From contig NZ_WWGH01000001.1 of NCBI RefSeq assembly GCF_009865135.1, positions 3,348,001-3,412,000 of the forward strand: 64,000 bases of DNA. The letters are read 5' to 3'. The position numbers and the translations under genes are program-made. This document shows positions 58,001-64,000 of the stretch, piece after piece. Position 1 is the first letter of the stretch; each line of letters opens with the position of its first letter. The notes below the pieces were generated by a model. It saw only the letters and a program-made list of their open reading frames with translations. It was not told the origin of the DNA and did not search any database. Origin of the DNA: Streptomyces sp. SID8374. GTDB taxonomy: Bacteria; Actinomycetota; Actinomycetes; Streptomycetales; Streptomycetaceae.

Positions 58001-59674
58001 TTAACCTCCAAAAACGGCGGGGTTGGGGAACTGCAAACGACTCTCGTCGAGCGCGGTCTCCAGGCTGGCCGCGTCCTTGATCCATTCACGCATCAGGCTC
58101 TCGGCGCGCTGGTCCGCGAACTCGAAGCTGGTGCCGCGCTGCGTCAGCCGCAGGATTTCCAGCTCGTCGTCCGCGACCTGTTGGCGAATGTTCATGATGG
58201 CCGCAACGCGACGGATGTCGCTGACGAAGTCCAGAACCTCCACGTGCGTCTTCCCGGTGCGCAACCTCAAGCCTCTCCCAAGCTGTTGCACGAAGATCCT
58301 ACGGCTGTGCGTGACTCGCGCGAAGCAGAGGACGTTGACGTCTGGAACGTCGACTCCCTCGTTAAGGATGTCGACCGCCGTGAGGATCGGCGTCTGCCCG
58401 CTGCGGAAGCGCATCAGCCGCGCCTGCCGCTCGCGCCGGTCCAGTCGAGCGTGGACCGCGAGCGCTCCGCGCCACTGGGGGACTTCTCCGAGCAGGGCGG
58501 CCATCTGCTCGGCGTGCTCGACGGTGCGGCAGAACACGATCGCACGCGGCTGGGGTGTTCGCTCCCAGACGGCCATGAGTTGTTCGCGGACGGCCTCGTC
58601 CCGTTCGGGTAGGAAGAGGCGAGCGTTCAGGTCCTTGATTGAGTAGCTGTGCTCGCTGGCTGAGCGGACGAAGTCCCAGTCGATGCTGTCGGCGTAGAGC
58701 CTGTACCGCACTTCGGACAGGTAGCCGAGTCGCATGCCGTCCTCGATACCGAGAGTGAAGCTCGGCTCGCCGAACCGATGGCGAATGTCGAAGCGGTCGC
58801 CCCGCCACGGCGTCGCCGTCACTCCGAATTGGCGGCTGGCAGAGAGGACGTCGAGCAGTTCGGCGAGCTGCCCGTCCTCGGCCACGTGGTGGGCCTCATC
58901 GACCATCACCAGAGCGGGCCTGTAGCCGGCCCGCGCGTAACCGAGGGCGCTCGCCACAGTGGCGCACGTCACCCCTCGCAGGTCGTCGGGGCGGTGATCT
59001 CCGGTCAGGAGTTGCGTGCGGACGTCCTTGGGCAGGTGCTGCCAGAGCGCGCGTTCCAACTGGTCCACCAGGTCCTTGGCCGGGGCGACGACCAGGACCT
59101 TGTCGCGGGGATTCTGACTGAGATGGTGAGCGATCACCTCGCCGCCGACCACCGTCTTCCCCAGGCCGGTGGCCAGCACGAGCAGTGCGCGGTCCGAGCT
59201 GTCGAGGTCGGCGAGGACGGCCTGGAGCGCCTGCTCCTGGTAAGCCCGCAGGGTATGGGGAGGAAGGCGCCGGGCAGCGAACCCGTCGTCCGCGTACAAG
59301 TCCATGAGTTCGTGACCAGACCACAGCTCCACGCGCATCCCGGCTGCCGCGAGACTCTCGCGGCGCTTGCGGGTGGTAGGTCCGAAGCGGCTGTTCGTCA
59401 CGACTACGGCGTGGTCCGCGCCGTAGTAAGCCTTGGCGTGGAGCACCTCGTCGATCGCGCCGGACGGCACGGCCGCCCCCGCCTTCCACTTCGCCTGGAA
59501 GACCCAGCGCTTTCCCTCCCGGAGCGCGAGGATGTCCCCTCCTTGGTCGTAGGACCCGTCGATGTTGACCACGTCGGTGAAACCCAGGTGGAGCGCGAGG
59601 CGCTCCACCTGGCGAGTGAATCCTGACGGCCCAAGGGCGCGAAGGAAATCCGGGGCCATGAAGGAGATCGTCAC
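58001..59674 (-). CDS. SF2 helicase with amino-terminal Mrr-type endonuclease domain
   Basis: A 557-aa fusion. Residues 1-130 form a restriction-endonuclease fold of the Mrr type, with catalytic Asp47 in QGGDILAL and Gln60/Lys62 in FQAKWK. The helicase follows: Walker A TGLGKT (170-174), DEAH (259-262), TATPWRGD, AIVFCRT, DILNEGVDVPDV and the arginine finger QQLGRGLRLR. The GTG at 59674 has GGAG 7 nt upstream and begins 4 nt after the ATPase stop; an ATG at 59659 is possible. The protein can be expected to move on DNA and cut it, under control of the neighbouring GHKL ATPase. The length is close to known nuclease-helicase fusions of defence islands. Confidence 0.9.
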   Translation of the reverse strand: MTISFMAPDFLRALGPSGFTRQVERLALHLGFTDVVNIDGSYDQGGDILALREGKRWVFQAKWKAGAAVPSGAIDEVLHAKAYYGADHAVVVTNSRFGPTTRKRRESLAAAGMRVELWSGHELMDLYADDGFAARRLPPHTLRAYQEQALQAVLADLDSSDRALLVLATGLGKTVVGGEVIAHHLSQNPRDKVLVVAPAKDLVDQLERALWQHLPKDVRTQLLTGDHRPDDLRGVTCATVASALGYARAGYRPALVMVDEAHHVAEDGQLAELLDVLSASRQFGVTATPWRGDRFDIRHRFGEPSFTLGIEDGMRLGYLSEVRYRLYADSIDWDFVRSASEHSYSIKDLNARLFLPERDEAVREQLMAVWERTPQPRAIVFCRTVEHAEQMAALLGEVPQWRGALAVHARLDRRERQARLMRFRSGQTPILTAVDILNEGVDVPDVNVLCFARVTHSRRIFVQQLGRGLRLRTGKTHVEVLDFVSDIRRVAAIMNIRQQVADDELEILRLTQRGTSFEFADQRAESLMREWIKDAASLETALDESRLQFPNPAVFGG

Positions 59675-59678
59675 AGAT

Positions 59679-62084
59679 TCACTCCGAGCGGACGATGTTG
59701 TGGTCGAGCATGTCGAAGGTGATCCTGGCCAGCGCCAGCTCCAGCCGGGTCTTCGTCCCCGGTTCGGCCAGGAACTCACTCACGACCTCAAGCGGTCGCA
59801 CAGCCTGCGCGACCTGGCGGTCCTTGATCTCGTTGTCCGACCAGCCGACCCAGGAGGTCTTGAACACCGCGCCGTCGAGGAAATCGCCCGGGAAAACTCG
59901 TACGAGCGTCGCGATGCCGGCCGTGTCGAGGTACGCCACGAACGCGCCCTCCTTGACCACCGTCGGCCAGTCGAGGGAGGCGTCGGCCCGACCCGCTTCA
60001 CGCTCGGCACGGAGGCGAGCGTCCTCAGGGAGGGCAGCCCACAACTCGGCTGCCTTCAGCGGGACGATCGGCTCCATCAGGCCCCGGACTCGGCCGGTCA
60101 TGGCCTCGGCCCTCTCACGCAGCGCGGCCTCGGTGACCCGCTGGTCCGGAAACTGCCGGGTGACGTCAGCGAGGACCGCCGTCACCTTCTGCCCATCGGG
60201 TTCGAAGGCGTGTAGCGTCTGCGCGATCTCCACCAGCGCGTAGTCGCGCGGGTCGCGCCCGTACTCCCGGAACACAGGGTGCTCGCTGTAGACGTAGACC
60301 TCAAGACTGGTTCCGCGCCCCATCCGGGCCAGGGAAGGAACCTGACGTTCCTGATCATCAAGGAGGGGCACGTGGGTATCAAAGACCGTCACGATCCGCC
60401 GCCCCAAGCGAGGAAGGCTCACCTCGCCCGCGAGGTCGAACAGCCGGGTCGAGTCAGCACGGTACCGGGCGAACCGCTGCTCCTCCGTCTCCACCGGTTG
60501 TGGCTCAGGCTCAGCCACGGGAGGGACGGGCTGCACCTCACTGTCGGCATCCGTCTGGCCCCCAGCGCCCAGAGGAGTCAAGCCCGGGCGCCCGGACAAC
60601 GAGCCGCGAGGCCTTGTGGCGCCGGGGGACGGGCTCGGTGCTCGGCCACCGTTATCGCGAGCCTCGTCGTGGGCGAGTACGGCCGTGAACCAGATCTCGT
60701 CCGAGAGGTACTCGGCCTGGCCAGCGTGGAACTTCGCGCCCCAGTCGCGGGCCGCCTCGTGCGTCGCCTTGCTTCCGTCGCCAGGGATGAGGCAATCCGC
60801 GCCGGGGCGGTTCTCCTGATACCCCTTGAAGATCTCGCCGAGGTGGGAGGTGTTTGGCGGGTAGCCAAGCGCGGCGGCCTTCTTCGGGCGCATCGGGCCC
60901 TCACCTCGCAGGGCTGTCACCGCGTACCGCCACTCGCGGCTCTCACGGTTGAAGTCCAGCTTCTGATAGCCCACCGGAACATGGTCGAGGTGGATCTCGC
61001 CTACGATGCGTCCCTGGTTGGCCGGAACCTCCACCGGGTACTCCGGGACGAGGGTGCCGTCGTCCGGATTCTCCCACGAGAACAAAGAGCGGTCCCCGAC
61101 CCGGATCTTCCTGCCGTTGCGAAGGAAGTCGATGCCGAAGTCGCTCTCGTGAAGGTACCGCTGGACGCCGATCCAGCCGTGGATACGTCGCTCGCGCAGC
61201 TGCAGGTCTTCGCTCTCGCACTGAACGCAACGGTCGAACTCGAGGTCCGGGTTCTGCCAGTGACCACAGTCCATGCAGGCGAGGGCGGGCGCCAGACGGA
61301 CGTCCACGGGTTTGATCGCCGGGATCTCGCGGCCCTGCCTGGTGACTGTTCGTGATGTCGACCATACGCAGGGGAGCCGGGGTGACACGTTCTTGCCGTT
61401 GACCTTGAGCTTGAAGCCGCGCCCAGCCATGGGGCCGTCGGGGACTCCGGGCACGGGGTTCTCACTGCGGAGCAGGTAGGAGTACACGCGTCCGAGGTCG
61501 GCGCGGATCGCCGCGTGCCGGCGCGGGCGCTTGAGGTCTTCGGCGATCTCGTCCCGGAGACGGCGGACGACGACCTCCGTGCCGTGCAGCGCGGGATCGT
61601 CCTTCGGCTCACGGCGAAGAAGCGACTTGTAGCTGTCATTGCGAGCGAGCCGCCGCAGGTCGATCTCCACAACCAGCCAGTCGGGGTCTCCCGCGCGGGT
61701 CGTCCGTACCTGGGTCAGATTCCCAAGCCGCGCGGTGGCGATGTTGAAGCCCATGCCGAACAGCCCCAGGCTGCCGTAGCGGCGCTTGCCGCTGTAGCCG
61801 GCTCGGAGCGCGTTCTGGAGCATCTCGCGGCTCATGCCGCGGCCGTTGTCGATCACACCGACGAAGAGGTCCTCGTCGGTCGGCTTCGGAAGGGTGATCC
61901 ATACCTCCCGCGGCTCCCCGCGTGTGAGGTCCGGGTCGGTCAGGAAGTCGTCGAAAGAGTTGTCGATCAGCTCGGCCATGCACTGCCAGGGCTTGTAGGG
62001 GATGTCCCCCAACGCCTCCAGCAACTGCGGCGAGGGCGTGAGGTCGATCTCCTCAAGGGGCGCCCGCTCGGCGTCGGTCGACAA
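59679..62084 (-). CDS. GHKL ATPase of the MORC/MutL-like class, defence-associated
   Basis: An 801-aa protein. GHKL ATP-binding motifs are ELIDN (38-42), DNGRGM (79-84), GLFGMGFN (107-114) and HGTEVVV. A zinc ribbon CxxC-(12)-CxxC (Cys270, 273, 286, 289) is inserted near residue 280. A Pro-rich linker (about 505-545) joins a helical C-terminal half with IVTVFDTHVPLLDD. The TTG at 62084 is preferred as start because GAGGAGG lies 6 nt upstream; an ATG at 62114 lacks such a site. Related ATPases occur beside restriction and helicase genes, and Iyer, Abhiman and Aravind proposed such bacterial systems as the source of eukaryotic MORC proteins. It should clamp DNA and switch the nuclease-helicase. 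Confidence 0.88.
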   Translation of the reverse strand: MSTDAERAPLEEIDLTPSPQLLEALGDIPYKPWQCMAELIDNSFDDFLTDPDLTRGEPREVWITLPKPTDEDLFVGVIDNGRGMSREMLQNALRAGYSGKRRYGSLGLFGMGFNIATARLGNLTQVRTTRAGDPDWLVVEIDLRRLARNDSYKSLLRREPKDDPALHGTEVVVRRLRDEIAEDLKRPRRHAAIRADLGRVYSYLLRSENPVPGVPDGPMAGRGFKLKVNGKNVSPRLPCVWSTSRTVTRQGREIPAIKPVDVRLAPALACMDCGHWQNPDLEFDRCVQCESEDLQLRERRIHGWIGVQRYLHESDFGIDFLRNGRKIRVGDRSLFSWENPDDGTLVPEYPVEVPANQGRIVGEIHLDHVPVGYQKLDFNRESREWRYAVTALRGEGPMRPKKAAALGYPPNTSHLGEIFKGYQENRPGADCLIPGDGSKATHEAARDWGAKFHAGQAEYLSDEIWFTAVLAHDEARDNGGRAPSPSPGATRPRGSLSGRPGLTPLGAGGQTDADSEVQPVPPVAEPEPQPVETEEQRFARYRADSTRLFDLAGEVSLPRLGRRIVTVFDTHVPLLDDQERQVPSLARMGRGTSLEVYVYSEHPVFREYGRDPRDYALVEIAQTLHAFEPDGQKVTAVLADVTRQFPDQRVTEAALRERAEAMTGRVRGLMEPIVPLKAAELWAALPEDARLRAEREAGRADASLDWPTVVKEGAFVAYLDTAGIATLVRVFPGDFLDGAVFKTSWVGWSDNEIKDRQVAQAVRPLEVVSEFLAEPGTKTRLELALARITFDMLDHNIVRSE

Positions 62085-62144
62085 AGTGTTCCTCCTCGAT
62101 AAATTCGCCAGCATGATCCAGCGGGTATCTGTCAGCTCAACCAA

Positions 62145-62704
62145 GGCTTACACCACGGCACTGACAATCAAGGGCGGTTCCCCCCTGATCTGGACAGTCA
62201 GGAAGGAGCATGGTGGCGATGAGGCTCTTCGTTCACCTGGGGGCTGAGAGCCCCTCACCGCCATGGCGACCGCTGTGCTAAGCATCGAGCCTAGAGAGCT
62301 CGGTTCGATTTTCTGCCCCACCTCGTGAGACGCGTCCAACACCGAGCGCCTGGTCGGTGGCCCAGTGATCACACGATGTTGCCGAGCCTCGAATTCGCGG
62401 CACTCGTAGGGCCCCTGGGCAGGGGGGAGGAATCCGGGGCGACGCGCCGCTCGACCCGGGGCTCCTTGCCGCCACGCCTGAAGGGCGTCGGGTGATGTCC
62501 TGCTGCGGGGTGCGTCGGCCCGACGCCGCAGCTGGCGTACCCCGCAGATGTGTGGGGGCAGTCTGGGGACAGCAGCCAGATACAGCCGCGATGGTGGCAC
62601 GAGCTGGGCGACCTTCTCTGGGGCATCGTGGGCGAGGTCATCCAGTACGGCCTCATGGCTCGGAGACCAACTCAGCCGTTGATCACCGTCGAAGGGCGCC
62701 GCTC
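62145..62704. other. 560 bp without a recognisable gene
   Basis: This lies between the GHKL ATPase promoter side and the end of the endonuclease gene. Open frames exist on both strands, but none has a convincing product or start site. The part near 62145 must contain the promoter of the minus-strand ATPase operon. Confidence 0.5.
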
Positions 62705-63358
62705 TCAGGGGGCGTCGCGGTCCAGGAACGTCTCGGTGCTCGGGTGCAACCACGGAAGAGCGTCGTATCCGTCGACCCGCCGCTCGATGTGTGCCTTGAC
62801 CGCCAAGACGAGGGCTTCGACGTCATGGACGACGCCCCCGTGGGTGCGCCGACGCCCATCATGCACTGTGTCCCACTTACTCTTCCGGCTCTGCCGGGTC
62901 GTCGCCCCTTGTTCCTTGCTGCCGAAACCGGTGAGGATGCTGTTCCACACAGGCTGGTAGCCGACGCGCAGGCCGTTTTCACCCAGATTCGCGTGCACGT
63001 CCGGTAGCAGCAGCGCCCGGAATCGGAACTCATCGATGGGCAGGCCGCCTTCGATGATCGAGATCCGGTGCTGCTTGAGGCGGCTATGGAGAGGAAACCG
63101 CTCCCGGACCCTTGCACCGGTGGCGCTGTTGGTGGTTGCTTGCCCTACGTACACGGGGATCTGAAGGCCCGCTAGGGGCAGGTACAGGGCTACGTCGACC
63201 CCACGGTAGTAGAGCGCGTACAGCCCGGACCCCTCGAACCTCGGGATCTCCGTAGTCATGGAAACCAGAGGCTGGCGCTCGAAGGTCTCGCAGACGGTGT
63301 TCGCGATTTGTTCGGTCGACAGCGGGTCGAACGAAGCGGGCGTGTACTCGGAGGGCAT
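62705..63358 (-). CDS. Eco29kI-family GIY-YIG restriction endonuclease
   Basis: A 217-aa type II restriction enzyme of the GIY-YIG fold. The paired motifs are GLYALYY (45-51) and VYVGQA (69-74). Arg93 and His97 (SRLKQH), Glu127 (LGENG) and Asn139 (PVWNS) match in order and spacing the catalytic set I recall for Eco29kI (R104, H108, E142, N154). Eco29kI cuts CCGC/GG. The same specificity here is possible but not proven. The gene is divergent from a C5-cytosine methyltransferase, as in a classical restriction-modification pair. No separate control (C) protein gene is seen in the 215-bp gap. Confidence 0.9.
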   Translation of the reverse strand: MPSEYTPASFDPLSTEQIANTVCETFERQPLVSMTTEIPRFEGSGLYALYYRGVDVALYLPLAGLQIPVYVGQATTNSATGARVRERFPLHSRLKQHRISIIEGGLPIDEFRFRALLLPDVHANLGENGLRVGYQPVWNSILTGFGSKEQGATTRQSRKSKWDTVHDGRRRTHGGVVHDVEALVLAVKAHIERRVDGYDALPWLHPSTETFLDRDAP

Positions 63359-63555
63359 GGCTTCCTGATCTACAAGGGTGTGTCTGTGCCGGAGGGGCCG
63401 TCGCTGTTCTGGCGCGGCTGCGAATCGGGCTGGCAGCCTTCAGCGCCGAAAGATATTTACCCTGCTCCTTTGGGGTCATGGATCACCACGAACCCTATGG
63501 TCTTGCTCACTCCCTGGCGACTCATTCGAGTGAAACAGCCCCATGATCACCAACT

Positions 63556-63561
63556 CCGCGG
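63556..63561. promoter_or_regulatory. CCGCGG site just before the methyltransferase start
   Basis: A single CCGCGG lies 13 bp upstream of the methyltransferase ATG, in the shared promoter gap. If the pair recognises CCGCGG, like Eco29kI, this could serve methylation-dependent self-control. Confidence 0.3.
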
Positions 63562-63573
63562 TATGGTTCTCCC

Positions 63574-64000
63574 ATGGTTGACCAGCCCAAAAAGACGAAG
63601 AAGCTGCGGACGAGTGTTGAGCTGTTCGCGGGCGGGGGTGGCCTTGCCATGGCGGTCCACCAGGCGGGCTTCCGCCCGCTCCTGTTCAACGAGTTCAACA
63701 AGCGCGCGTGCGAGACGCTCGTGGCGAGCGCCCGGAAGACGCTGGGCGCGGACGGGGTCGAGCGGGTCGAGGATGCGAAGCTCGAGCCTCCCAGTCCCGG
63801 GCGGCCCGCGCCGCTTTACCCCGGGGATGTCCGGGACCTTGACATGACGGCATTCCAGGGGAAGGTGGATGTCCTCGCCGGCGGTCCGCCGTGCCAGCCG
63901 TTCAGTGCCGGCGGCGTCGCCAAGGGTGACGAGGACAAGCGCAACATGTTCCCGGCCATGTTCAAGGCCGTCCGTGAGATCCGGCCCAAGGCGGTCATCT
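63574..64000 (+). CDS. DNA (cytosine-5) methyltransferase, 3' end outside window
   Basis: The first 142 residues of a C5-cytosine DNA methyltransferase, cut by the right edge. Motif I is SVELFAGGGGLAMAV (AdoMet binding), motif II/III sequence includes LFNEFNKRAC and GDVRDLD, and motif IV is GGPPCQPFSAGG with the catalytic cysteine. It should protect the host DNA from the divergent Eco29kI-like enzyme. Target recognition domain and motifs VI-X are not in the window, so specificity cannot be judged. The ATG at 63574 begins 215 bp from the endonuclease start. Confidence 0.95.
   Translation, partial: MVDQPKKTKKLRTSVELFAGGGGLAMAVHQAGFRPLLFNEFNKRACETLVASARKTLGADGVERVEDAKLEPPSPGRPAPLYPGDVRDLDMTAFQGKVDVLAGGPPCQPFSAGGVAKGDEDKRNMFPAMFKAVREIRPKAVI

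Noticed and set aside
62148..62753. A 201-codon minus-strand frame in the gap before the endonuclease gene
   Set aside because: It has no start site, no domain and an irregular composition, and it overlaps the end of the endonuclease gene in another frame.

Overview
The window is very GC-rich DNA with the codon habits, GTG/TTG starts and gene families of a Streptomyces-like actinomycete. About 54 kb of it (1 to roughly 54.8 kb) is a modular type I polyketide cluster. The remainder is a short chromosomal stretch with a tRNA-Thr gene, followed by a restriction and defence island that runs off the right edge.

Polyketide cluster. Three PKS genes lie on the minus strand. The first (37943 to 16323) opens with a stand-alone loading ACP and carries four KS-AT-DH-KR-ACP modules. 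The second (16315 to 11012) carries one such module, and the third (3438 to the left edge) is cut inside its DH. Every AT has the HAFH malonyl signature and every complete module has DH and KR but no ER, so this part of the line should build a conjugated polyene. Modules 2 and 3 are a perfect in-frame tandem copy of 5166 bp with a hybrid KS at the junction, the mark of a recent unequal crossover.

Starter unit. A translationally coupled minus-strand operon (42893 to 38133) encodes a carboxylate-selective adenylating ligase, a PLP decarboxylase and the two subunits of a B12-dependent glutamate mutase. A VinK-type acyltransferase lies upstream at 46552 to 45605. A discrete ACP and a second adenylating enzyme lie on the plus strand at 3864 to 6931. 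Together they match the vicenistatin-type route: glutamate to 3-methylaspartate, loading on an ACP, decarboxylation to a 3-aminoisobutyryl unit, aminoacyl capping, and transfer to the PKS loading ACP. The product is therefore inferred to be a macrolactam. The decapping amidohydrolase and the end of the assembly line are not seen.

Tailoring, export and control. There is a P450 with a 3Fe-4S ferredoxin, a ferredoxin reductase, a TIM-barrel isomerase-like enzyme, two type II thioesterases, a 14-TM MFS exporter, two TetR regulators, a large LuxR (LAL) regulator, a second LuxR-type regulator, and a stand-alone PqqD-like protein. A CTTAGGGG motif recurs upstream of the starter ACP, PKS1, the VinK-like gene and both thioesterases, always read on the coding strand, and may be the operator of a pathway activator.

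Right flank. After a lipoprotein S33 hydrolase come tRNA-Thr(CGT), a terminator and a 36-bp perfect palindrome. A three-gene minus-strand operon follows: a MORC/MutL-like GHKL ATPase, a restriction-endonuclease-fused SF2 helicase and a 200-aa unknown protein. An Eco29kI-family GIY-YIG endonuclease and a divergent, partial C5-cytosine methyltransferase end the window.
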